DNA of 7,883 nt, from NCBI GenBank assembly GCA_003447895.1, contig DLYC01000215.1, forward strand, positions 1-7,883, read 5' to 3'. Position numbers and translations under genes: made by a program. Positions 1 through 6,468 of the stretch are shown in pieces. The notes under the pieces were generated by a model. It was not told the origin of the DNA and made no database searches. It saw nothing but the letters and a program-made list of their open reading frames with translations. The first letter of the stretch is position 1, and each line of letters starts with the position of its first letter. The DNA is from Lachnospiraceae bacterium (GTDB lineage Bacteria > Bacillota > Clostridia > Lachnospirales > Lachnospiraceae).

Positions 1-570
1 CTTAATACGGCCGAATTTGATGTTCGGGAGGAGGACTGCAGACAGCGCCTCTCGGAGGCGCAGAGAAAGTCCGGGGAACTGAAGGAGCGGATAAGCCGCT
101 GCGAGGATTCGGTAAGGCTCCTTCCCGGGCTCAGGGAGGAGCTCCGCGTGCTCAGAGAGCGCTACGACACCTGCACCATGACGATCCGGTATCTGCAGGA
201 AGCCAGAAATTCTTTCAACGCAAGGTATATGAACCCCTTCCTTCGATCTTTTGCCCGCTACTTCAGCATGCTCACCGGGGAATCCGCGGAAGCGGTCAGG
301 ACGGACGCGGACTTCTCCATCTCGGTGATGAGCGGGGGGCTCCCCAGGGACCCCTCCCTCATGAGTGAAGGGACCAAGGACCTCATCAGCCTCTGCCGGC
401 GCATGGCGATGATCGACGCCATGTATCCCGGCGAGAAGCCCTTTCTGGTCCTGGACGACCCCTTCTCAAACCTCGACGATGAGCGCGTAAAAGGAGGCCT
501 GCGCTTTCTGCGCAGTGCCTCCCTTGAGTACCAGATTCTGTATCTTACCTGCCATCGGAGCCGGATGTGA
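1..570 (+). CDS. SMC/SbcC/YhaN-like AAA ATPase, C-terminal part (5' end outside window)
   Basis: The reading frame is open from base 1 to the TGA at 568-570, giving 189 residues of a protein that begins upstream of the window. The first 75 or so residues are charged, with heptad-like Leu/Arg/Glu spacing, as in the descending arm of a long coiled coil. Then follow the C-terminal ATPase-head motifs: an ABC-type signature (LMSEGTKDL), a Walker B with D-loop (FLVLDDPFSNLDDER) and an H-loop-like end (YLTCHRSR). This order and the TCH ending are typical of SbcC/YhaN-type ATPases, which use ATP-driven head closure on DNA, often with a nuclease partner. The Walker A half is not in view, so the exact subfamily cannot be decided. 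No start codon inside the window is likely: the GTG at 148 lies within the coiled coil. The last 26 bases overlap the convergent TIR gene. The ATPase-fold call is firm; the cellular role is open. Confidence 0.85.
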   Translation, partial: LNTAEFDVREEDCRQRLSEAQRKSGELKERISRCEDSVRLLPGLREELRVLRERYDTCTMTIRYLQEARNSFNARYMNPFLRSFARYFSMLTGESAEAVRTDADFSISVMSGGLPRDPSLMSEGTKDLISLCRRMAMIDAMYPGEKPFLVLDDPFSNLDDERVKGGLRFLRSASLEYQILYLTCHRSRM

Positions 571-3500
571 CCAGAAGTTCATTTCCCTTGCGGATCAGGT
601 CATCGACCGTATACCTGGGATAAGCAGCAAAAACCCCGCGGTCACTGCCTTTACTGTCGATATTGGTTACCAGTATGCGGTTCTGCGATTCGACATACCC
701 CGCGCAATTGGGAATTTCCGCCGTCATGCCCCCAAGTTCCAGATCGATCTGCGCCGTCACGCATCCCATTCTGAGAAGAAGCTGTCCGTCGTCTGTGAAA
801 TCCCAAAGGATGCCCCCGGTAGTCTCTGTCTTTACCTCCGCGCTGATCGTTCGGATCAGCGCGCCTGTTTTCGCATTGTATTCGTAGAGAAGATGGTCCT
901 CATAGAGCACCCAGAGGCTCCCTCCGTGGTAGGTCATGCTGAGGGGCGCCACAAAGTCCCGTCCGATGCGGAACAGTTCTTTTCCGCCCGCGGAAAACGA
1001 GGCGATCTGGTCCTTGTCCGCATCCGCGATGTTTACGGCAAACGCTGTCCCCTTCTCATTCCAGCAGCCGCCTTTCCAGGCCGGTATTTTGACAGGAAGT
1101 GCTGTCACGGAGCCGTCCGATGTCCGGAACAGGTACGCGTTCTGCCACTGGTCTTCCATAACGGCAAGCCCGCCGTCCCCCGAGACGATCGGCGCAAGAA
1201 GAAGGTTCAGCATATCGAAGTCGTAGTCCCGGACCTCCCAGTTTCCCGACGGGATGTCCAGGGTGCACAGAAGGAACGGCTTTTCCCCCCGAATTACGTC
1301 CTTGACGCCAAAATACAGAATCCGGTCACCGGCGCAGACGCAGCTCCCGGTAAAGGAACAGGTCTCGTCGTCCTTTCTCATCCCGGGTCCGGTGATGTCT
1401 TCTGCCGTCATATCTGTCAGCCGGACCTTTTTGATCAATCCCCCGTCATCTCCGCGTCCGGAGATCACAAAGTATGTCTCTTCCGGATCCATGTAAAGAA
1501 TTTCACTGTCATACGTTGGCCCGTAGTCCTCAAATGAATAGAGGGACGACGTGTTCTGCCTGAGGTCTGTCACGGCAAGATCATTGTTTCCGAAGACGGT
1601 AATGCAGTATTTTGACCCGTCAAGCCACCCGTAATTTAGAGTTTTCTCAGATTCTTCACCGTTAACCGCAGTGTACTCTTCGTCTCCCCTGTACGTCACG
1701 TAGATCCAGATTCCGTCACTGCTTTTCAGATAGAAGGCCAGGTTATGATCGTACACGGGCGTGCTTCGCATTTCTCCTCTGGAAAATCCCTTCTTGAACA
1801 CGTGATAGGAAGCGACGGTGGAGTCCTGCAGCTCGATCGTGTCCATTGCCCCGCCGATCGTTCCGGCGAACAGGCCGGTACTGTCGGCGTAATAGGCGGC
1901 GAAGAAAATTTCGCTGTCGGCCGTCACCTCTCCGAGCTGTCTCCCGTCGTCCATGTCAAAGCCGGCCACAGTATCGGAGATCAGTACGCCCAGAACTTCC
2001 GGATCCTCTCCTCCGCCGCCGAAGGCTGTCCCGGCCAGTCGAAGGAACTTCGCGTTTCCGATCATGTTGGTCCCCATATGGGAAAGCTTCGTCTCCCAGA
2101 GGATATTGCCCTGAAGGTCCAGCTTTAAAAGGGAAAGAGTCAATTTCCTCGTCATTGTCCACGCAGTCCTTCGCGCTGAATTACTGATCTCTGTGTTCAG
2201 GCCATAGCGGTCGGACGACCTCTCGCAGAGAAGATACAGCCCTGTCTCATCCGCCGCCATGCAGCACAGTCCGGCGCACTCTGTCCCCAACGGATAATAG
2301 GCCGAGGCGACCTTCACCGCATCGATGACCAGCACGCCGTCAATTCCGCCGGTCTCTTCACTTCTGCTGATCACATACAGCCTTCGGGCCTCTTGGTCAT
2401 AAAAAAGCGTGCGGCCCGACTCATCTTCTCCGTATTGGTAGTGAACCCAGTGCATGCGGTCTGTCTGAAACCGGAACGGGTGGTCCTCCATACCGGAGTC
2501 AAACCACCCCAGGATCTCCTGCCCGTCCGCCCCGGTCAGAAGAACGCAGTCCTCAAAAACAAGGGCGATCAGCGGATCCTCCAGCACAGATATCGCCATG
2601 ATCGTCTTTTCGTAGCTTTGCGACCACAAGAGCTCCGATGTCTCCATGTCGAAGGCGGACAAGAGACTTCCGCTGGCGATCAGGAGCACCTTCTCCCCCA
2701 TGACGCTGAGCAGGGAAGCATTTTTTTCCAGTTCGGCCTGCCCGGTCTCCTCCATCGTCTCTATGTTCCAGAAACGGAGGAGCCTGCCGCCGTCCAGCAT
2801 GGCCAGAAGCCTTCCGTCCTCTGACACTTTAAAGGCCTCCACGCTGTATCTGGCAGGAATCTGCGCCGTATTCTCGATATCCAGCGTATCCGGGAAGTTG
2901 TAGGCCCCGACGGCCCGGGACAGCGCATAGGCCGCCTCATAGATCACCGGGCGGTCCGTCTCATCTGACGGGAGCGCTTCCAGCGCCAGTCTGACTGCCT
3001 CCACCCTGTCGTTCTCATCGAGGCTCTTCTCACTCATGTTGGCCAGATTGCGGGACTGACTGATCAAAGACTCCTTAAAGCCCGCCCTGATCTGGATATT
3101 GCTCCAGACAAAATAGACAAGAAGGAGCGCCAGAAGAGACATGCCGGCAGCCATCAGCCGCATGCGGTACTGGCGCTGGCGTCTTCTGAGTTCATCGTAC
3201 CGGCAGCCGATCAGCGCCGCCGCAAGCCTAGGAAATTCCTCTCTTCTCGCGGTCCGGCGGTCCATCCGGTAGTCGCAGCTGAGGGGTTCGAGCGGTTCGA
3301 TCACGGTGACCGGGTTCCCGTTTTCATCAGTCCTTGTCACTTCCCTCTGACACAGGACGGGCGGAATCACTTCCTGCGGCTCGCCGTCGACAAGGACCGT
3401 GATGACTTTGTTCTTTTCGTGGTGCTCCAGGAAAAATTCGATCTCTTTTCTGACCCAGATGGATCGGATGGATCTTGTGGAGCAGATCACGATCAGAAAT

Positions 3501-3721
3501 TCCGTCTCCAGGAGAGCCTCCTTGATCATGTCATTGAGGTCCTCCGTCGCGGACAGCTCATCTTTATCCCGAAAGACCGGGCGCAGGCTTCGGATTCCCT
3601 TCTCTTTTCGGATCGCGTAGGGAATACGGAATCTCTCCAGCCTGGTCTGGATCTCCGCCGCGACAGCGCTGTCAACCGGATCATGCTTGTAGGAAATAAA
3701 TGCTTTGTAGTGGTATCCCAT
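545..3721 (-). CDS. TIR domain - transmembrane - beta-propeller (WD40-like) protein
   Basis: This is a 1058-residue protein. Residues 5-125 form a TIR domain: the first strand is YKAFISYKHD, a box with FRDKDEL lies at 50-56, and the FLIVICS strand (75-81) is followed by SIWVRKEIEFF. Glu93 in WVRKEI sits where the catalytic Glu of NAD-cleaving TIR domains such as SARM1 lies, so NADase activity is plausible. A basic stretch (about 178-188) precedes one hydrophobic helix (about 188-206). A short segment rich in Leu/Ala/Glu follows (LALEALPSD near 245-253). From about 295 to the end there are irregular WD/PQQ-like blade repeats, for example DGRLLAML and LLRFWNIE around 302-320 and LDLQGNILWETKL further on. 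By the positive-inside rule the TIR domain is cytoplasmic and the propeller outside. The ATG is chosen because it overlaps the stop of the upstream lipoprotein gene and has GGAGGAG 11 bases before it. The architecture is familiar from Lachnospiraceae-type genomes, but its function is not established as far as I know. Signalling or defence is inference. Confidence 0.88.
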   Translation of the reverse strand: MGYHYKAFISYKHDPVDSAVAAEIQTRLERFRIPYAIRKEKGIRSLRPVFRDKDELSATEDLNDMIKEALLETEFLIVICSTRSIRSIWVRKEIEFFLEHHEKNKVITVLVDGEPQEVIPPVLCQREVTRTDENGNPVTVIEPLEPLSCDYRMDRRTARREEFPRLAAALIGCRYDELRRRQRQYRMRLMAAGMSLLALLLVYFVWSNIQIRAGFKESLISQSRNLANMSEKSLDENDRVEAVRLALEALPSDETDRPVIYEAAYALSRAVGAYNFPDTLDIENTAQIPARYSVEAFKVSEDGRLLAMLDGGRLLRFWNIETMEETGQAELEKNASLLSVMGEKVLLIASGSLLSAFDMETSELLWSQSYEKTIMAISVLEDPLIALVFEDCVLLTGADGQEILGWFDSGMEDHPFRFQTDRMHWVHYQYGEDESGRTLFYDQEARRLYVISRSEETGGIDGVLVIDAVKVASAYYPLGTECAGLCCMAADETGLYLLCERSSDRYGLNTEISNSARRTAWTMTRKLTLSLLKLDLQGNILWETKLSHMGTNMIGNAKFLRLAGTAFGGGGEDPEVLGVLISDTVAGFDMDDGRQLGEVTADSEIFFAAYYADSTGLFAGTIGGAMDTIELQDSTVASYHVFKKGFSRGEMRSTPVYDHNLAFYLKSSDGIWIYVTYRGDEEYTAVNGEESEKTLNYGWLDGSKYCITVFGNNDLAVTDLRQNTSSLYSFEDYGPTYDSEILYMDPEETYFVISGRGDDGGLIKKVRLTDMTAEDITGPGMRKDDETCSFTGSCVCAGDRILYFGVKDVIRGEKPFLLCTLDIPSGNWEVRDYDFDMLNLLLAPIVSGDGGLAVMEDQWQNAYLFRTSDGSVTALPVKIPAWKGGCWNEKGTAFAVNIADADKDQIASFSAGGKELFRIGRDFVAPLSMTYHGGSLWVLYEDHLLYEYNAKTGALIRTISAEVKTETTGGILWDFTDDGQLLLRMGCVTAQIDLELGGMTAEIPNCAGYVESQNRILVTNIDSKGSDRGVFAAYPRYTVDDLIRKGNELLVTSGSDGR

Positions 3722-3739
3722 TATCTCACCATCTCCTCC
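3719..3739 (-). promoter_or_regulatory. Translational coupling junction (TAATG) with ribosome binding site
   Basis: On the minus strand the lipoprotein stop TAA (3723-3721) shares its last A with the ATG of the TIR gene (3721-3719), giving TAATG. A GGAGGAG Shine-Dalgarno sequence (3739-3733) lies inside the end of the lipoprotein gene, 11 bases before the ATG. This spacing is slightly long but usable. The arrangement implies that ribosomes finishing the lipoprotein can start the TIR protein, so the two products are probably made in linked amounts. Confidence 0.85.
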
Positions 3740-5742
3740 AGGTCCTGTAAGGTCTGGGCCAGCTCGGCTCCACGAAACATCATCCCGGGGGAACTCCTGT
3801 AAGTCCTGGATGTCCTGTTCGCCATGAACTCCTCCGTATAATCGGAACCGGGTTCGATCCGAATCTCTTCGCTCTCCCAGTAGGTGTGCATGCCAAGCGC
3901 CTCTTCGTCATCTTTCGTGAGAAAGACTCTGGCATTGAGAATCGGGCCTCTCCGGATCAGATGATACACCTCCGCCAGATACGCGGTGCTGTTCTCTGCA
4001 AGTTCCTCTGCGGGCAGATCCAACCCCAGCCGGATCGTATAGATTCCGTAATAGCTGTCAAATTCGCTCTTTTCAGGGATACTCGCCGCCGGCGCGAAGC
4101 TGTGCAGCATTTCCAGCGTCTCTGAGAGGACGGTGTCATCCGAAAATCCCGCGGCAGGCGGCGCGCAGACAAGTCCTGCGCTGTCAAGCGCCGAGTACTC
4201 CCCTCTCTCAAAGACCTGATCGTAATAGTATCTATTGAGAAACCCGTATACCTTCTGGGCCGGGTAAGGCTCATTGTTCAATGCGGTGCACACAAGGTCC
4301 AAAATCCAGCGGTTTTCCGCATTCCAGCTGCTGCCGCCGATTCCCGTATAATTCCTGTCCAGGACCAGGTGCCCGTCCCGGACCTCCTGATCCGTGTAAG
4401 CGGCGCAGATCGGGGTCTTTCTCTTGAGGTAGATCAGGATTTCTCCTCCCCCGCCTTCCTCAAGAGATGCGGACATTCTCTGCAGCTTATCTTTTCCTCC
4501 CGAAGAGAGAACGAGGTCCAGCGCCAGATTCCCGTTCTCAAGGGAGATCACCTCGGCCCGGAACTTTCCCCCCTCCAGGGGCAGTTTGGCCGCCTCTGCC
4601 GCAAGATTCAGGGGCGACGCGATCTGAAGGATCTCCCTGACTTCCGCGGTCATGTGGTCCGGCAGCGTCTCCACGGCGATCGCGCCGTTTCCGTCCGCGA
4701 CTTCGCCGACACTGTACGGCATACCGAGCGCATCCAGCCTGAGGCACAGGCCCTGCACCAGCTTCGCCCGCACATCGTCTTCCATTCCCTTGTCATAGGG
4801 CGGAAAAGTCAGAAGTACCGTCTCCCTGCCCATGTCTTTCGCCATGGAAAGGAGCTCCTCATGTGTGCGCAGAAATTTCAGCTGCCCGGCGTCTGCTGCC
4901 GTCAGATCCCACAGACAGGCCGGCCTCACACTGCTCCTGTAGCTTCCCGAGAGCGGTTCCTTCCCGAGGCTTGCGGCCAGATTCTCCTTTTCCCTCTCCT
5001 TGAGGCCCGAATTCACAATATAAAAGACCCCGGACTCCTCAGAAGGCATAAGACGCATATTGTCGATCGGATAGAATTCGTTTTGACCCTCCCAGCTCTT
5101 CTCCCTGATATCCGCGACCAGCCCTACCCCCTGCGTCCACTCCTCAAACACCTTTCCGTGTTCTGCCCAAAAATTGTCAGCCAGGCATATTTTGACCGCT
5201 GTCCCGGCTTCCCCGTGATCGGAAGTCCGAAACGCCTCCGGGCACTCCGTCACCTCTGCGCTCAAAAGGTCCTCCGGCGAAAGCGTCAGGTAATACCCCT
5301 CCTGCTCATTCAGAAATCCCTTCTCGATCGAGTACAGGGCATAGCGCAGATTTCCCGAAACATAGACCCGCGCCAGATAAGACAGACTCTCTTCTCCCTT
5401 GAGCGCGGGATCCAGGTAGATGTCGATCCTTCCGGAAGTGGCAGGACCGGCGTCCGTCTGCCCGTCGGGGAGCGTCGTCTCCACCCGATAGCTCCCCTCG
5501 CCGGCGAAGGACCTGAGCCGCTCCTCTATGATCTGCGCATCCTTCCGGATCGTCTCCGCGGCGGTTCCTTCCGCCGCTTCCATCGCGATATGGTCGCCGG
5601 TTTCCCTGAGCCTGTCGCCGCTTCCACCCATAGAAAATCCGCCTCCCTGCGCACAGCCGGCGGGGAAGATGGCTGTCAGAAAGATAGCGGTCAGCAAAAT
5701 GGCAGCTTTCCCTATGGTCTCGCGAATTTGGAGCTTTTGCAT
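3721..5742 (-). CDS. Putative lipoprotein with repeated SecD-P1-like extracytoplasmic domains
   Basis: The protein is 673 residues long from the start chosen here. The N-terminus is a signal peptide (basic MQKLQIR, then hydrophobic AAILLTAIFLTAIF) ending in a PAGC lipobox with Cys30 as the predicted lipid-anchored residue. A Gly/Ser-rich tether follows. No second membrane helix is visible, so the mature protein should lie outside the membrane. Residues about 61-211 and 321-471 each resemble the P1 domain of SecD: a helix with IIEERLRSF or LCLRLDALG, a strand such as GRIDIYL, LSPEDLLSAEV, and in the second copy a block around EILIYLKRKTPIC followed by VRDGHLVLD that mirrors SecD's 'IxIxLDxxxISAPxVxxxIxxGxxxI' region. 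A partial third copy may lie near 541-631. The SecD resemblance is by eye only. The gene runs directly into the TIR gene, so it is probably its partner, perhaps a sensor or assembly factor. The ATG 12 bases upstream (5754) lacks a ribosome binding site and is less likely as the start. Confidence 0.8.
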   Translation of the reverse strand: MQKLQIRETIGKAAILLTAIFLTAIFPAGCAQGGGFSMGGSGDRLRETGDHIAMEAAEGTAAETIRKDAQIIEERLRSFAGEGSYRVETTLPDGQTDAGPATSGRIDIYLDPALKGEESLSYLARVYVSGNLRYALYSIEKGFLNEQEGYYLTLSPEDLLSAEVTECPEAFRTSDHGEAGTAVKICLADNFWAEHGKVFEEWTQGVGLVADIREKSWEGQNEFYPIDNMRLMPSEESGVFYIVNSGLKEREKENLAASLGKEPLSGSYRSSVRPACLWDLTAADAGQLKFLRTHEELLSMAKDMGRETVLLTFPPYDKGMEDDVRAKLVQGLCLRLDALGMPYSVGEVADGNGAIAVETLPDHMTAEVREILQIASPLNLAAEAAKLPLEGGKFRAEVISLENGNLALDLVLSSGGKDKLQRMSASLEEGGGGEILIYLKRKTPICAAYTDQEVRDGHLVLDRNYTGIGGSSWNAENRWILDLVCTALNNEPYPAQKVYGFLNRYYYDQVFERGEYSALDSAGLVCAPPAAGFSDDTVLSETLEMLHSFAPAASIPEKSEFDSYYGIYTIRLGLDLPAEELAENSTAYLAEVYHLIRRGPILNARVFLTKDDEEALGMHTYWESEEIRIEPGSDYTEEFMANRTSRTYRSSPGMMFRGAELAQTLQDLEEMVR

Positions 5743-5752
5743 GATCTTCCTC
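5740..5752 (-). promoter_or_regulatory. Ribosome binding site that decides the lipoprotein start
   Basis: GAGGA (5752-5748) lies 5 bases before the ATG at 5742-5740, which is good spacing. The other in-frame ATG (5754-5752) is preceded by TTGATCAGAAA with no purine-rich Shine-Dalgarno sequence. The downstream ATG is therefore preferred; choosing the other would add only four residues (MRKI). Confidence 0.6.
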
Positions 5753-5754
5753 AT

Positions 5755-5869
5755 TTTCTGATCAAGGCTCGCGGAGCGAGCCGCTGCGCCGCGTGCGGGT
5801 TTCTACTGTGTCAGTATCACGGATTGCCATGGCTGTCGGTCTCGAGGCCTCCGATGTGCATTGCCTTTG
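5755..5869. other. Spacer between the Nudix and lipoprotein genes with a small GC-rich palindrome
   Basis: This 115-base gap separates the Nudix stop from the first possible lipoprotein ATG. It contains a perfect 7-bp inverted repeat (5766-5772 and 5776-5782, arms GGCTCGC and GCGAGCC, 3-base loop). There is no run of T after it on either strand, so it is not a canonical intrinsic terminator. No convincing promoter is seen: a GATACT-like -10 with a CCGACA-like -35 on the minus strand (about 5810-5840) matches consensus poorly. A 22-codon open frame (5762-5830, minus) has a GGAGG 17 bases upstream, too far to support translation. Confidence 0.55.
5766..5782. repeat. Perfect GC-rich inverted repeat (7-bp stem, 3-base loop)
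   Basis: The arms GGCTCGC and GCGAGCC flank GGA. The palindrome ends 24 bases before the lipoprotein start on the minus strand, so in the mRNA it would form a hairpin just ahead of the ribosome binding site. It could slow initiation, stabilise a processed end, or be a fragment of a dispersed palindromic repeat. No T-tract is present. Confidence 0.6.
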
Positions 5870-6421
5870 TCAGATCTGCGCGGAGTCCACCAGATAAGCC
5901 ATAATACCGGCCACTGTTTTGGCATCCCGGATCTCCCCGGCAAAGATTCTCCGCTTCAGCTCTTCTGCGGTAAATGCCTCCATGCTGATCTCTTCCGCTT
6001 CATCCAGGCTCTGCCTGCTCACTTTCTCCAGGTCCTGGGCCAGATACACCTCCACCCTTTCGTTGCACCAGGCAACTGCCGTGTCCAGGCGCACCAGGCG
6101 GCGGATCCTGCCGCACCGGTAGCCGGTCTCTTCCTCGAGCTCCCTCGACGCCGTGATGGCAAAATCCGGATCCTCCGCATCGAACGCGCCCGCCGGAAGT
6201 TCCGTCGTCTCCCGGTTCACAGCCGGCCTGTACTGATGAATCATCAAAATCCTGCCGTCCGGAAGCACCGGAACCACACAGGCCCCGCCGCCCCGCTTAT
6301 GGTGGACAAAATCCCATTTCTCGATCTTTCCGTCAGGAAGCTGCATCGTGTCCCTGTAAAAAGACAGTGCCTTGCCTTCCACGGCGAGTTCCCTGTTCAG
6401 CCTCTTGAGTTTGTAATCCAT
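5870..6421 (-). CDS. Nudix hydrolase, ADP-ribose pyrophosphatase (NudF) type
   Basis: The protein has 183 residues, a usual length for bacterial ADP-ribose pyrophosphatases, which cleave ADP-ribose to AMP and ribose 5-phosphate using divalent metal. The family landmarks are in order: an N-terminal strand region ending in WDFVHHKRGGGA, ILMIHQYRPAVNRETTELPAG (57-78), the Nudix helix ASRELEEETGY (91-101), and AWCNERVEVYLA (117-128) followed by an acidic segment. RETTELPAG and the downstream NERVEVYLA are typical of the NudF branch. The Nudix box is slightly irregular: between the Gly of PAG and RELEEETG there is one residue more than in the standard pattern (GAFDAEDPDFAITAS), and an Asp occupies the place of the usual first Glu. 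The three metal-binding Glu residues of the REXXEE helix are intact, so activity is likely. The start is the ATG with GGAGGT just upstream. It lies 47 bases after hypE and is probably co-transcribed with it. Substrate is inferred from family resemblance. Confidence 0.85.
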   Translation of the reverse strand: MDYKLKRLNRELAVEGKALSFYRDTMQLPDGKIEKWDFVHHKRGGGACVVPVLPDGRILMIHQYRPAVNRETTELPAGAFDAEDPDFAITASRELEEETGYRCGRIRRLVRLDTAVAWCNERVEVYLAQDLEKVSRQSLDEAEEISMEAFTAEELKRRIFAGEIRDAKTVAGIMAYLVDSAQI

Positions 6422-6425
6422 TTTT

Positions 6426-6431
6426 ACCTCC
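6426..6431 (-). promoter_or_regulatory. Ribosome binding site of the Nudix gene
   Basis: GGAGGT lies 4 bases before the ATG at 6421-6419 and fixes the start there. Longer versions beginning at a TTG (6475) or at the ATG four codons upstream (6433) lack a comparable site, and the longest would overlap the end of hypE. Confidence 0.75.
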
Positions 6432-6468
6432 ATGCCGAGCGTAATGCGCGTAGGCGCGCCACAAAGTT

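Noticed and set aside
515..1537. A 340-codon open frame on the + strand after the ATPase
   Set aside because: It is antisense to the propeller region of the TIR protein, whose reading frame has coherent domains, a ribosome binding site and coupling. The + frame has none.
5766..5782. Intrinsic terminator after the Nudix gene
   Set aside because: The hairpin is perfect but short and no T-tract follows on either strand.
5762..5830. A 22-codon minus-strand open frame between the Nudix and lipoprotein genes
   Set aside because: The nearest GGAGG is 17 bases from its ATG, too far, and the end of the frame falls in the palindrome. Nothing supports translation.
4369..5904. A 511-codon open frame on the + strand
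   Set aside because: It lies entirely antisense to the lipoprotein gene and the following spacer. The translation is Arg/Leu/His-rich with no recognisable domain, as expected for an antisense shadow of GC-rich coding sequence.
6453..6460. GGCGCGCC palindrome in the hypE-Nudix gap
   Set aside because: An 8-base GC palindrome is expected by chance in GC-rich DNA and has no supporting context.
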